Source of the DNA: UBA9647 sp963739335
GTDB lineage: Bacteria > Bacteroidota > Ignavibacteria > UBA10030
NCBI GenBank assembly: GCA_963739335.1
Contig: CAVUAC010000071.1
Location: 1 to 64,000 of the forward strand
Length of the DNA stretch: 64,000 nucleotides
Direction: 5' to 3'
Shown here: in pieces, positions 54,109 to 63,320 of the stretch
How the letters are laid out: the number at the start of each line of letters is the position of its first letter
Position numbering within the stretch: position 1 is the stretch's first letter
Program-made: the position numbers and the translations under genes
Notes under the pieces: model-generated
What the model was told of the DNA's origin: nothing
Seen by the model: only the letters and a program-made list of their open reading frames with translations
Databases searched by the model: none

Positions 54109-55451
54109 GGCTCTTTCAATCCAATCAACTGACAGCTGAACAGCGCAGTCAACTCTGTGTTCGGCCATGGACTGAGGACAGGTCTGTGAGGGATTCCGTC
54201 GAGGCCCTTTGCATGGACGTCAAACAGCGCGGAGATGAAGCAATTCGGGAATACAGCCAACGATTTGACGCGGCAGCGGTCAGTAGGTTAAGGGTCTCGC
54301 CGGCAGAGGTGGAAATAGCTCGCAAAAGCGTGTCTCCTGACTTTCTTGCCGCTCTCAAACAAGCGGCGCGCAATATCCGCACGTTCCACGGCGCAGCACT
54401 GCAAAAGGAAACAAGGATCGACACGGAGCCCGGCGTCGTCTGCTGGCGCGAGCAGCGAGCGCTTGAGACTGTTGGACTTTATGTTCCCTTTGGTTCAGCT
54501 CCGCTCCCTTCGACCGTCCTCATGCTCGGCATCCCGGCCCTTCTTGCCGGATGCCCACGCATCGTCTTGTGCTCACCTCCGAAGTCCAATGGAAGCGTCG
54601 ACGCATCCGTCTTGGTCGCCACATCACAGATCGGGATTGAGGAGGTCTATAAAATTGGAGGCGCCCAGGCCATCGCGGCAATGGCATACGGAACACCATC
54701 GGTGCCGAAGGTGGACAAGATATTCGGTCCAGGCAACCAGTATGTCACCCAGGCAAAGCGTTTTGTCTCATCCGATCCGAACGGCGCAGCGATTGACCTG
54801 CTCGCCGGCCCCTCAGAACTGCTCATCATTGCCGATGATAACGCCCAGTCAAGCATTGTTGCGGCTGACCTGTTGTCTCAAGCAGAGCATGACCCACAAT
54901 CGCAGGTGGTGTTGGTCAGCACCAGCGTAGCGCTCGCGCAATCAGTATTGAGCGATGTCAAAAGGCAATTGGAGCAGCTTCCGCGCAAAGCCATTGCTTC
55001 GCGAGCACTACAAGCCAGCTTCGCGCTCATCGTTGGGCCACTTAATGAGGCAGTAGACTTTTCGAATGCCTACGCACCCGAGCATTTGATCATCAACATT
55101 CGAGATCCGGAAAGCATTCTTCCACGGATTCGACACGCCGGCTCCGTTTTCCTCGGGTCCTATGCACCCGTAACGGCGGGCGATTATGCTTCAGGCACCA
55201 ATCATACGCTCCCTACCGGCGGCACGGCGCGCTGGTCCAGCGGTGTGTCCGTTGAGAGTTTCCAGAAATCAATGACATTTCAGTCTATCTCGCGAGAGGG
55301 TCTGAAGCGGCTTGAACCCGCACTCACAACGCTTGCAGGGACTGAGGGCCTCGAAGGTCACACGCGTGCAGTCTCACTCCGCCTCAACGAAAAGTTAGCA
55401 ACATCGCCATGGATGTCGAAGCACTTATACGACCGAATATCCGTAAGCTGA
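54105..55451 (+). CDS. hisD: Histidinol dehydrogenase
   Basis: 448 residues. LYVPFGSAPLPSTVLMLGIPA, KIFGPGNQYVTQAKRFV, DLLAGPSELLIIAD, LLSQAEHDPQSQVVLV, NAYAPEHLIINI and SYAPVTAGDYASGTNHTLPT are the family signatures, including zinc and base residues. Oxidises L-histidinol to histidine in two NAD steps. The ATG overlaps the hisG stop (ATGA). Confidence 0.96.
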   Translation: MRLFQSNQLTAEQRSQLCVRPWTEDRSVRDSVEALCMDVKQRGDEAIREYSQRFDAAAVSRLRVSPAEVEIARKSVSPDFLAALKQAARNIRTFHGAALQKETRIDTEPGVVCWREQRALETVGLYVPFGSAPLPSTVLMLGIPALLAGCPRIVLCSPPKSNGSVDASVLVATSQIGIEEVYKIGGAQAIAAMAYGTPSVPKVDKIFGPGNQYVTQAKRFVSSDPNGAAIDLLAGPSELLIIADDNAQSSIVAADLLSQAEHDPQSQVVLVSTSVALAQSVLSDVKRQLEQLPRKAIASRALQASFALIVGPLNEAVDFSNAYAPEHLIINIRDPESILPRIRHAGSVFLGSYAPVTAGDYASGTNHTLPTGGTARWSSGVSVESFQKSMTFQSISREGLKRLEPALTTLAGTEGLEGHTRAVSLRLNEKLATSPWMSKHLYDRISVS

Positions 55452-56458
55452 AGCCGTACCGGAGTGCGCGTCAGGACTATCTGACCGGCATTTTGCTCGA
55501 CGCGAACGAAAACGCGTTCGGGAGCGCCGTCACACTTGACGGAGTACAGCTCAACCGTTATCCCGATCCGTTTCAGCATGCGTTGCGCTCGAAGCTTGCT
55601 CTGCTCCACGCAGTTCAGACCGAGAATCTTTTCGCGGGCGTGGGCTCTGATGAAGTCATCGACCTCCTGATCCGGATCTTCTGCGAGCCGCAACAGGATT
55701 CCGTTCTCATCCTTGAACCAACCTATGGGATGTACCGGGTCGCTGCAGATGTTAACAACGTCACGGTAAATTCCTGTCTCCTGACAGATGACTTTCAGAT
55801 CGACCTTGACGCGGTCAAACGACGTACAGACAAGAGTACGAAGATCGTTTTCTGCTGCTCGCCGAACAACCCCACAGGCAATCTCCTTCGAAGGGAAGAT
55901 ATTCTTGAGCTTTGTGCAGCTACTTCGTCCATTGTAATTATCGATGAGGCCTATATCGATTTCGCACAATCGGACTCGTTGATAGCCGATATCGGCCGCT
56001 ATCCTAATCTCGTCGTTCTGCGAACATTGTCAAAAGCATGGGGACTTGCCGCAATCCGCCTTGGCTATGCCATTGCAGATCCCAAGATCGTTGCTTACCT
56101 CATGAAGGTTAAAGCGCCTTACAACATCAACATATTGACAAGCACGGAGGCTATGAAAGCACTCGACCGCCCGGACCATGTGCGCAAGAGTGTGACATCC
56201 ACTATTGCCGAGCGCGCAAGGCTTGTCAAAGAACTCACCCGGTTTTCGGTTGTGAAGAAAATCTTTCCGTCCGACGCTAATTTTTTAACCGTCCGGTGCA
56301 CAGAGGCACGACGAATCTATCAGCAGCTTGCGCAGAGAGGTGTCATTGTCCGCGACCGCAGCTCCGAGCCAAAGCTGGACAACTGTCTCCGCATCTCCGT
56401 CGGGACGCCCGAGCAAAACAATCTTCTGTTGACCGCACTGAAGGAACTTGTGATATGA
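55409..56458 (+). CDS. hisC: Histidinol-phosphate aminotransferase
   Basis: 349 residues. LLDANENAFGSAV, FCCSPNNPTGN, IIDEAYIDFAQ, and PLP-binding Lys in TLSKAWGLAAIRLGYA; a later Arg in NCLRISVGTPEQN. Transfers the amino group to imidazole acetol phosphate. Overlaps the end of hisD by 43 bases, which suggests translational coupling. Confidence 0.95.
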   Translation: MDVEALIRPNIRKLKPYRSARQDYLTGILLDANENAFGSAVTLDGVQLNRYPDPFQHALRSKLALLHAVQTENLFAGVGSDEVIDLLIRIFCEPQQDSVLILEPTYGMYRVAADVNNVTVNSCLLTDDFQIDLDAVKRRTDKSTKIVFCCSPNNPTGNLLRREDILELCAATSSIVIIDEAYIDFAQSDSLIADIGRYPNLVVLRTLSKAWGLAAIRLGYAIADPKIVAYLMKVKAPYNINILTSTEAMKALDRPDHVRKSVTSTIAERARLVKELTRFSVVKKIFPSDANFLTVRCTEARRIYQQLAQRGVIVRDRSSEPKLDNCLRISVGTPEQNNLLLTALKELVI

Positions 56459-57546
56459 ACGCTGTCTTTTTCGACCGCGATGGGACAATCATTATTGAAC
56501 CACCTGACGAGCAGATCGATTCGCTTGAAAAGCTCGAGCTCATTCCGGGTGTCATCAAGGGGCTCAGCCTGCTCCGTGATCGCGGATTCGAACTGATCAT
56601 GGTCTCCAATCAAGACTCGTTGGGAACGAACCGGTATCCAAAAGCTTCCTTTGAGAAAGTACAAAGCAAACTTCTGCGTATTCTTGAAGGAGAGGGCATA
56701 AGATTTTCGAACATCTTCATCTGCCCACATACGCCGTCAGACCAGTGCGGCTGCCGAAAACCAAAGACCGGCCTCGTCGATGAATTCTTCAAGAATCATA
56801 GCATTGATCTTTCTTGCTCCTTCGCAATCGGCGATCGGGAAACCGACGTCCAGTTTGGAAAGAACCTCGGCTGTAAAACAATCCGGCTATCGTTTTCCAA
56901 ACAGAGCAACGCAGATTTTGTTGGCGGCACGTTCCTGGACGCGTGTGAGTACATCCTTCGCAGTATCCGCTCAGCGCACATCGACCGAACAACCGCCGAG
57001 ACCTCGATCTCGATCGATGTTGTGCTCGACGGAACGGGTTCCCATACCATTAGCACCGGGATCGGGTTCTTCGACCACATGCTTGCACAATTATCCAAAC
57101 ACTCGCTGATCGACCTGAAGCTCTATACAAAAGGAGATGTCCACGCCGATGAGCACCATACCGTTGAAGATACCGGTCTGGCGCTCGGTGACGCAATTCG
57201 CCAAGCTCTCGGCGACAAACGGGGCATTGAACGGTACGGATTCCTGCTGCCAATGGATGAGTCTGTTGCCCAGGTGGCCCTCGATTTGAGCGGGCGCCCC
57301 TATTTTGTTTTCAATGGAAACTTTGAGCGAGAAAAAGTTGGTGAATTCCCCACGGAGCTTGTCGAGGACTTCTTCCGCGCGTTCGCCGACGGCCTCCATG
57401 CAAATCTCCACATCACGGTGCAAGGCCGGAACGATCACCACAAGATTGAAGCGATCTTCAAGTCTGTGGCTCGGGCCCTGAAACAGGCCGTAGCGCTGGA
57501 CCAGCGGTCAGGCGGCTCTCTTCCATCGACGAAGGGGGCTCTATGA
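56455..57546 (+). CDS. hisB: Bifunctional histidinol-phosphatase / imidazoleglycerol-phosphate dehydratase (HisB)
   Basis: 363 residues. The N-terminal HAD phosphatase has AVFFDRDGTIIIE, VSNQDSLGTNRYP and CGCRKPKTGL. The C-terminal IGP dehydratase (from about 170) has the His-rich metal motifs FFDHMLAQLSKHS, DEHHTVEDTGLALG and GRNDHHKIEA. The fusion occurs in enterobacteria and Bacteroidota. The start ATG 56455 overlaps the hisC stop (ATGA); a longer frame upstream lies inside hisC. Confidence 0.96.
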   Translation: MNAVFFDRDGTIIIEPPDEQIDSLEKLELIPGVIKGLSLLRDRGFELIMVSNQDSLGTNRYPKASFEKVQSKLLRILEGEGIRFSNIFICPHTPSDQCGCRKPKTGLVDEFFKNHSIDLSCSFAIGDRETDVQFGKNLGCKTIRLSFSKQSNADFVGGTFLDACEYILRSIRSAHIDRTTAETSISIDVVLDGTGSHTISTGIGFFDHMLAQLSKHSLIDLKLYTKGDVHADEHHTVEDTGLALGDAIRQALGDKRGIERYGFLLPMDESVAQVALDLSGRPYFVFNGNFEREKVGEFPTELVEDFFRAFADGLHANLHITVQGRNDHHKIEAIFKSVARALKQAVALDQRSGGSLPSTKGAL

Positions 57547-58130
57547 TTGGCATCATTGACTATGGAGCAGGGAACATCCGATCAGTGGGAAACGCTCTGG
57601 AGCGTCTCGGTCAACAGTTCTTTGTCTCACGCAACATCGACGAACTAAAGCGGGCACAGAAGCTCATTTTGCCGGGAGTTGGCGAAGCGCGCAGCGCGAT
57701 GGAATCCCTTGACCAGATTGGACTTTTGCAATGGTTGCGGTCGGTCGAGGTTCCTTTTCTCGGCATCTGCATCGGCATGCAGATTTTGTTCGAGCACTCC
57801 GATGAACGCGATACCGCCTGCCTTGGCATCATCCCCGGCCGTGTAGCGCAATTTGATGACGCTAAGATGAAGGTTCCTCATATGGGATGGAATCGTGTTT
57901 CCATCAAGACACAGAGTCCTCTGTTTCGGCAAATTCGTGACGGTGAATTCTTTTACTTCGTCCATTCGTTTCGTGCGCCGGTTGTCCCGAACACCATCGG
58001 TACAACACAGTACGGCGAGATCTTTTCCGCTGCTGTTCAGCAGGACAATTATTATGGAGTTCAATTCCATGCCGAAAAATCCGGTGGCGCTGGTCTTCAA
58101 GTATTAAAGAACTTTGTGGAACTATGCTGA
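57543..58130 (+). CDS. hisH: Imidazole glycerol phosphate synthase, glutaminase subunit
   Basis: 195 residues. Class I glutamine amidotransferase: IIDYGAGNIRSVGNAL, catalytic Cys in LGICIGMQILFEHS and His/Glu in VQFHAEKSGGAG. Supplies ammonia to HisF. The start overlaps the hisB stop (ATGA). Confidence 0.96.
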   Translation: MIGIIDYGAGNIRSVGNALERLGQQFFVSRNIDELKRAQKLILPGVGEARSAMESLDQIGLLQWLRSVEVPFLGICIGMQILFEHSDERDTACLGIIPGRVAQFDDAKMKVPHMGWNRVSIKTQSPLFRQIRDGEFFYFVHSFRAPVVPNTIGTTQYGEIFSAAVQQDNYYGVQFHAEKSGGAGLQVLKNFVELC

Positions 58131-58846
58131 TCTATCCTGCCATCGACATCTATGAAGGAAAGTGTGTCCGCCTGCGGCAGGGGGATTTTGCCGACCAGAA
58201 TGTGTATTACGATTCACCATTGGATATCGCCAGATCATTCCGCGATGCAGGGCTATCATCTTTCCACGTCGTTGACCTTGAAGGGGCAAAGAAGGGACAG
58301 GTCGTCAATTGGAGCGCTCTTTCAAAGATTCTCAATCTGGATGGAATTCAGGTTCAGGTCGGGGGAGGGATCCGAACCCGAGACGATATGACGCGGCTCT
58401 TGGCAGCAGGTGCAGCCCGTGTGGTCATCGGCAGTCTCGCTGTCAAATCGCCGCATGTTGTCCAAGAGTGGATGGTAGAGTTTCGGAGCGAGCGTTTTGT
58501 AATCGCTGTTGATATTCGCGGTGGCGCTGTAGCACACAAAGGTTGGCTCGAGCGCGCCAATCTCACTCCGTCGACGCTTATTGAGACTATGGCGCGATCC
58601 GGTGCACTTCATTTTCTCTGCACCGATATTGACCGCGACGGCATGCTAGCCGGCCCAAATGTCGAGCTGTACAGACAGCTTCATATCGAATTTCCTTCCC
58701 TCCGGTTCATTGCATCCGGCGGAGTTTCCCGGATGGAAGATCTTGAAGATCTCCATGCAGCCGGGTGTGCAGGTGTTGTGGTAGGAAAGGCACTGTACGA
58801 GGGGCGCATGAAGACCGAAGATCTCGCTCGTTATTCAGGACACTGA
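58124..58846 (+). CDS. hisA: ProFAR isomerase (HisA)
   Basis: 240 residues, TIM barrel. The two catalytic Asp are in IYPAIDIYEGKCVRL and LCTDIDRDGMLAGPN; phosphate loops are VQVGGGIRTRDD and IASGGVSRMEDL. Isomerises ProFAR to PRFAR. Overlaps the hisH end by 7 bases. Confidence 0.96.
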   Translation: MLIYPAIDIYEGKCVRLRQGDFADQNVYYDSPLDIARSFRDAGLSSFHVVDLEGAKKGQVVNWSALSKILNLDGIQVQVGGGIRTRDDMTRLLAAGAARVVIGSLAVKSPHVVQEWMVEFRSERFVIAVDIRGGAVAHKGWLERANLTPSTLIETMARSGALHFLCTDIDRDGMLAGPNVELYRQLHIEFPSLRFIASGGVSRMEDLEDLHAAGCAGVVVGKALYEGRMKTEDLARYSGH

Positions 58847-58853
58847 GAACCGC

Positions 58854-59609
58854 ATGCTGACAAAACGAATCATCCCGTGTCTCGATGTCAAGGACGGCCG
58901 AACGGTCAAAGGCACCAAATTCGTTGATCTACGCGATGCCGGTGATCCTGTGGATCTCGCTGCCCGATATTCCGACGAAGGAGCCGATGAGCTGGTTCTT
59001 CTTGACATCAGTGCCTCGCGCGAGGGACGAAAGACATTCCTTGCCGTCGTCGAGCGGGTTGCGAAGGCGATTCAAATCCCCTTTACCGTCGGAGGCGGCG
59101 TCAGCACGGTCGAAGACATCATGCGAGCTCTCGATGCAGGTGCTGATAAGGTCTCACTCAACACCGCGATTGTACAACGCCCCGATTTTCTCCTCGAGGC
59201 GGCAACGGCTGTCGGCTCACAATCGATTGTCGCAGCGATTGATGCCAAGCGAACGGGGAGCAGCTGGAGCGTCTGGATCAAAGGCGGATCGGAAGAGACC
59301 GGTGTTGATGCCGTTGCTTGGGCTCAGGAGGCAGTTCGTCGCGGGGTGGGCGAGCTTCTGGTTACTTCCATGGACACGGATGGTACGAAAGAAGGATACG
59401 ACCTCGATCTCCTGCGTACTATTGCACTTAGCACCAGTGCTCCGCTTATCGCTTCCGGAGGTGCCGGGACGCTTGAGCACATCAGAGATGCCATCACCGC
59501 TGGCAAGGCCGACGCCATTCTTGCGGCGAGTGTCTTCCACTATCAGGAGATTTCATTACTCGATATCAAAAAGTACCTGCAGAATAACAACATTCCAGTC
59601 CGGTTATGA
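58854..59609 (+). CDS. hisF: Imidazole glycerol phosphate synthase, cyclase subunit
   Basis: 251 residues. Catalytic Asp in RIIPCLDVKDGRTVKG and TSMDTDGTKEGYDLD; phosphate loops are FTVGGGVSTVED and LIASGGAGTLEH. Partner of HisH. It begins 7 bases after the hisA stop. Confidence 0.96.
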   Translation: MLTKRIIPCLDVKDGRTVKGTKFVDLRDAGDPVDLAARYSDEGADELVLLDISASREGRKTFLAVVERVAKAIQIPFTVGGGVSTVEDIMRALDAGADKVSLNTAIVQRPDFLLEAATAVGSQSIVAAIDAKRTGSSWSVWIKGGSEETGVDAVAWAQEAVRRGVGELLVTSMDTDGTKEGYDLDLLRTIALSTSAPLIASGGAGTLEHIRDAITAGKADAILAASVFHYQEISLLDIKKYLQNNNIPVRL

Positions 59610-60250
59610 TTGACAGGCTCAACTTTGAAAAACTGAACGGCTTAGTTCCCGCGGTCATTCAGGACGCAACAACCCATCAGGTCTTGATGGTGGGGTTTAT
59701 GAATCGCGAGGCTTTGGAAAGAACATTACTCGAACAGAGAGTCACGTTTTGGAGTAGAACCAAAAAGCGACTCTGGCAGAAGGGGGAGTCTTCGGGAAAC
59801 TTCCTGGGGGTCGTTTCCGTCGAGGTCGACTGTGATGGCGACGCGTTACTCGTGAACGCACATCCGACAGGGCCCGTGTGTCATACAGGATCATACACAT
59901 GCTTCGGTGACACAAAGGATTCCAATCCCGATTCAGTCTTCGCACGACTGGAGAACATCATCCGGGAACGGCACCTCCACATGCCGCAGGAATCCTACAC
60001 GGCAACACTTTTCCAGCAGGGCACTGCACGCATCGCGCAGAAAGTCGGAGAGGAAGCCGTGGAGGCCGTCGTCGCCGCTATTCAGGGCAAGCGCGAATCG
60101 CTGAAGGAAGAATCTGCGGACTTGTTGTACCACCTCCTGGTATTGCTCCAGGCGCAGGGATTGGGATTGACAGATGTAGCGGGTGTGCTGGAGAAAAGAA
60201 TGGAGAAGGCAACGCCGAAAGATGCTACCACGACCTCGCCGGCGAGCTAG
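59606..60250 (+). CDS. hisI: Bifunctional phosphoribosyl-AMP cyclohydrolase / phosphoribosyl-ATP pyrophosphatase (HisIE)
   Basis: 214 residues. The HisI part (about 1-115) has MVGFMNREALERTL, FWSRTKKRLWQKGESSGN, EVDCDGDALL and GPVCHTGSYTCF (zinc ligands). The HisE part (about 120-205) has KVGEEAVEAVVAA and EESADLLYHLLVLL. Catalyses steps 2 and 3 of the pathway. Overlaps the hisF end (ATGA). Last gene of the operon. Confidence 0.96.
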   Translation: MIDRLNFEKLNGLVPAVIQDATTHQVLMVGFMNREALERTLLEQRVTFWSRTKKRLWQKGESSGNFLGVVSVEVDCDGDALLVNAHPTGPVCHTGSYTCFGDTKDSNPDSVFARLENIIRERHLHMPQESYTATLFQQGTARIAQKVGEEAVEAVVAAIQGKRESLKEESADLLYHLLVLLQAQGLGLTDVAGVLEKRMEKATPKDATTTSPAS

Positions 60251-60255
60251 GAGAG

Positions 60256-60651
60256 CTATTCTTCTTTGTGGACGAACTCGTGTCCCGCCTTCTGCAGCGC
60301 CTGTACGGCGGTTACGAGATGCTCTTCCATGACAAATACGTAGTCCGTGTTGAATGTGCTGACCGCAAAGAGCGGAACGTTTGCTTCAGCGAGAGGCCCG
60401 GCGATCGATGCAAGCACGCCAACTTCCCGAAGCTTCATATCCCCCCCTACTCTGAGACAGCGCCAGCCGAACTCCTGTTGAACATTGTTCGGCGCCATGT
60501 AGTCCGGACAGACAATGGTGAGCTCGTCGTCAGTACGGAAAATGAAGCACATCTCCCCTTTGGAAAGAATCGAAGGGATCTCAGCAAATTGGGGAAGCTT
60601 GTTGATCGTGAACGCCTCGTTCATCAAGTGAAGCGTTAGTTTCTTCGTCAT
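60256..60651 (-). CDS. ACT-domain protein
   Basis: 131 residues with an N-terminal ACT-like half and a clear second ACT motif (VGVLASIAGPLAEANVPLFAVSTFNTDYVFV), as in CASTOR/ACT_7 amino-acid-binding proteins. It probably senses an amino acid. It converges with hisIE, with 5 bases between the stops, so it is not in the operon. ATG 60651 with GAGG upstream. Confidence 0.83.
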   Translation of the reverse strand: MTKKLTLHLMNEAFTINKLPQFAEIPSILSKGEMCFIFRTDDELTIVCPDYMAPNNVQQEFGWRCLRVGGDMKLREVGVLASIAGPLAEANVPLFAVSTFNTDYVFVMEEHLVTAVQALQKAGHEFVHKEE

Positions 60652-60823
60652 GGGCAATGCCTCATCGGACGTGCGGTGCAGCTTGGTCGGGGTCAGCTAC
60701 TAGGGAAAATGTACCACATCGCCTGCTCTCCCGCAAGTTTGTTCTCATCTTGGTTGACCGGCAACGCAAAATTCATTAGTATTATCAACCCTGTAACGGT
60801 TCTTTCACGCTCTCACATTAACA

Positions 60824-61489
60824 GTGGACACACGATCAGCACTTGTCGTCGGCGCCACGGGTCTCGTGGGCGGACACCTTCTCCAGCTTCTCCTCGGTGA
60901 TGATGCATACGGCAGTGTCACTGTTCTAGCACGGAAGCCGCTTGCTATTCAACACCCAAAGCTCCGAGCGTGCATCATCAATTTTGATCAACTCGACCTT
61001 TCCAGGGACGCTATTCGAGGCGATGATGTGTTTTGCTGCCTGGGAACCACAATCAGCATCGCAGGCTCACAGGAAGCTTTTCGCAGGGTTGATTTCGTGT
61101 ACGTTGTACAGACGGCGGCACTTGCCTTCGAGAACGGTGCAAAACAGTGCTTGACGGTTTCCGCCCTCGGGGCAAATGTGAATTCCCGCATCTTCTATAA
61201 CCGGGTCAAAGGCGAAGTTGAGCAAGCGGTGGCAAAACTCCCCTTCGATGCCGTGCATATTTTCCGGCCATCGTTCCTTCTCGGTGAACGAAAGGAATCC
61301 CGGCCTGGAGAAAAAATCGGCATTGCTTTGATGAAGTCACTCTCTTTCATGTTAGTCAGCAGCATACGGAAATACCGCGCCATCCATGCACAGGCGGTTG
61401 CCAAAGCAATGGTCGCCGTGGCAAAACAACGGCGTACCGGTGTCAATATTTACGAGTCCGATCACATTCAGCAGCTGAGCCAGTCCTAG
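60824..61489 (+). CDS. NAD(P)-binding oxidoreductase (HTATIP2-like SDR)
   Basis: 221 residues. The Rossmann motif ALVVGATGLVGGHLLQLLL and the late YNRVKGEVEQAV (Tyr-x3-Lys-like) place it in the atypical SDR/NmrA group related to HTATIP2. Substrate unknown. GTG start at 60824, without a strong ribosome-binding site. Confidence 0.85.
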   Translation: MDTRSALVVGATGLVGGHLLQLLLGDDAYGSVTVLARKPLAIQHPKLRACIINFDQLDLSRDAIRGDDVFCCLGTTISIAGSQEAFRRVDFVYVVQTAALAFENGAKQCLTVSALGANVNSRIFYNRVKGEVEQAVAKLPFDAVHIFRPSFLLGERKESRPGEKIGIALMKSLSFMLVSSIRKYRAIHAQAVAKAMVAVAKQRRTGVNIYESDHIQQLSQS

Positions 61490-61526
61490 AATTCAGCTAT
61501 CGTTCACATCCGGAGAACCAGACCCC

Positions 61527-62909
61527 ATGCGTAAACAGAGATGCTTCTTCATCCTTTTCTTTACAGTCTTTTTCGCGTCGATCCTTGTGGCACAGTCGCC
61601 AGTCGTGAAACGCTACAATGCCACTGCAAACGATATTGTCCGAGAGGCGCTTGGCTCCAATAATTCCTATGACCTGCTGTATCAACTCTGCGTGAGCATC
61701 GGTCATCGCATCAGCGGATCGCCTCAGGCGGCAGATGCCGTAGCGTGGGCGAAGAACATCATGGAGAAGTACGGCTTCGACAACGTACATCTCGAGCCAG
61801 TGATGGTCCCGCACTGGGTACGCGGACCCGTCGAGGAAGCATATCTGCTGCATCCCTCTGGGGAGAGGGAGAAGCTCAATGTCACCGCTTTGGGGGGAAC
61901 GATAGGAACTCCAGCTGAAGGAATTACAGCCGAGGTCATCGAGGTGAAATCATTCGATGAACTCCGCAAGCTTGGAGTCAAGGCAAGGGGGAAAATCGTG
62001 TTCTTCAATCGGCCGATGGATCGGACACTCATCAACACGTTTGCTGCATACAGTGGAGCCGTAGATCAACGTGGCGGCGGTGCCATTCTGGCTGCGAGGT
62101 ACGGCGGTGTTGCAGCCCTCGTGCGTTCGATGACAACGCGCGTGGACGATTCGCCACATACCGGAGCGATGGGGTATGTTGACACAGTCAGGAAATTACC
62201 TGCTGCAGCTATCAGTACACGCGGCGCCAACTTCTTGAGCAAATCGCTCACCGAGGAGCCTTCTATCCGTATTCAATTGAAGCTCTCCGCGCAGACGCTA
62301 CCGGACGTCGAGTCAGCCAATGTCGTCGGCGAATTGAAAGGAACAGAAAAACCCAACGAAGTCATCGTCATCGGCGGACATCTTGATAGCTGGGATATCG
62401 GCCAGGGTGCTCAGGACGATGGCGCGGGTTGCGTTCAATCCATTGAGGCACTGCGGATACTCAAGAAGCTCGGGTTAAAGCCCAAACGGACCATTCGAGC
62501 TGTCATGTTCATGAACGAAGAGAATGGCCTTCGAGGCGGAATCGGCTATGCGGCAAAAGATCGACCCGGTGAGAAACAGATCGCTGCTATTGAGTCAGAC
62601 GAGGGTGGATTCAATCCGCGCGGATTCGGCATCAACGACACTCTCGCATACAGAAAAATCTCACCCTGGGCTCCTTTGCTGAGATCCTTTGGTGCCGATC
62701 GCATCGAACTCGGTGGTGGAGCTGCAGACATCAGCCCGCTCGGACAGAAGGGTGTGCCGATGATCGCATTGAGCGTCGACACGCACCGCTACTTCGACGT
62801 CCATCATTCGGAAAATGACAACCTGGGTGCTGTCAACGAGCGTGAGCTTGCACTTGGCGCCGCCGCGATGGCAATTCTCTCATACGTGCTGGCACAGGAA
62901 GGCCTGTAG
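61527..62909 (+). CDS. Secreted M28-family peptidase (carboxypeptidase Q-like)
   Basis: 460 residues. Signal peptide (about 1-22), a PA-like insertion (about 130-230), then the M28 core: VIGGHLDSWDIGQGAQDDGAG (His and Asp), MFMNEENGLRG (Glu pair), ESDEGGF (Asp) and YFDVHHSENDNLGAV (His). Similar to glutamate carboxypeptidases of Bacteroidota. A 48-base stretch here (62325-62372) is 92% identical to the remnant at 12570-12617. Confidence 0.93.
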   Translation: MRKQRCFFILFFTVFFASILVAQSPVVKRYNATANDIVREALGSNNSYDLLYQLCVSIGHRISGSPQAADAVAWAKNIMEKYGFDNVHLEPVMVPHWVRGPVEEAYLLHPSGEREKLNVTALGGTIGTPAEGITAEVIEVKSFDELRKLGVKARGKIVFFNRPMDRTLINTFAAYSGAVDQRGGGAILAARYGGVAALVRSMTTRVDDSPHTGAMGYVDTVRKLPAAAISTRGANFLSKSLTEEPSIRIQLKLSAQTLPDVESANVVGELKGTEKPNEVIVIGGHLDSWDIGQGAQDDGAGCVQSIEALRILKKLGLKPKRTIRAVMFMNEENGLRGGIGYAAKDRPGEKQIAAIESDEGGFNPRGFGINDTLAYRKISPWAPLLRSFGADRIELGGGAADISPLGQKGVPMIALSVDTHRYFDVHHSENDNLGAVNERELALGAAAMAILSYVLAQEGL

Positions 62910-62920
62910 CACACAGAGGT

Positions 62921-62950
62921 CCCGCGAGGGCTCAAGACCTTCGCGGGGCT
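62921..62950 (+). terminator. Possible terminator hairpin after the M28 gene
   Basis: CCCGCGAGG / CCTTCGCGGG stem with one bulge and a short loop, 11 bases after the stop. No T-run follows, so confidence is moderate. Confidence 0.5.
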
Positions 62951-63036
62951 TACAAAAACCTACCGTCACCGTGAAGACCAAGTCCTGGGACAATGGACAG
63001 ATTCTGAGGAAGTCGCTTTTGCGCGGAAGATGCATA

Positions 63037-63309
63037 ATGGATTTGAGTCCGTTTTCGTCGGGAGCGCACCCGCTTCCTGTTGAGATCTTGCGTTGGCTCG
63101 CCGCCATTGCAGGCGTACGATTGTGGACCACCCTGCCTGATTGCGTCCGCGCAACTCGTGACGCCGCGGTCATCCTCGCATCCAGTGATGGAGAGCGCAC
63201 GCTTCGCCTTCCTCACCCGTTGGCTCCTGCCGAAGGAGGCGCTGCATCCAGGAAATATCAGATCAACATGAAATTTGGAGACGCGAGGGTGTTTGTGAAG
63301 AGGGTGTAG
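63037..63309 (+). CDS. Small ORF of unknown function, possibly a C-terminal gene fragment
   Basis: 90 codons from an ATG with GGAAGA upstream. The C-terminal half, RLWTTLPDCVRATRDAAVIL then ASSDGERTLRLPHP and QINMKFGDARVFVKRV, has the look of a beta-rich domain end, similar in style to C-terminal sandwich domains of glycosidases. No family recognised. It could be a remnant of a longer gene, because nothing like a normal N-terminus is present. Confidence 0.4.
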   Translation: MDLSPFSSGAHPLPVEILRWLAAIAGVRLWTTLPDCVRATRDAAVILASSDGERTLRLPHPLAPAEGGAASRKYQINMKFGDARVFVKRV

Positions 63310-63320
63310 GAGACAGTTTC

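Noticed and set aside
53232..55451. A fused HisG-HisD protein
   Set aside because: The middle of the frame is not HisG-like. The HisG C-terminus lies in another frame and ends with a normal ATGA overlap with hisD.
56296..56454. N-terminal extension of HisB
   Set aside because: These codons lie within hisC in another frame. HisB similarity begins at the ATG at 56455, which overlaps the hisC stop.
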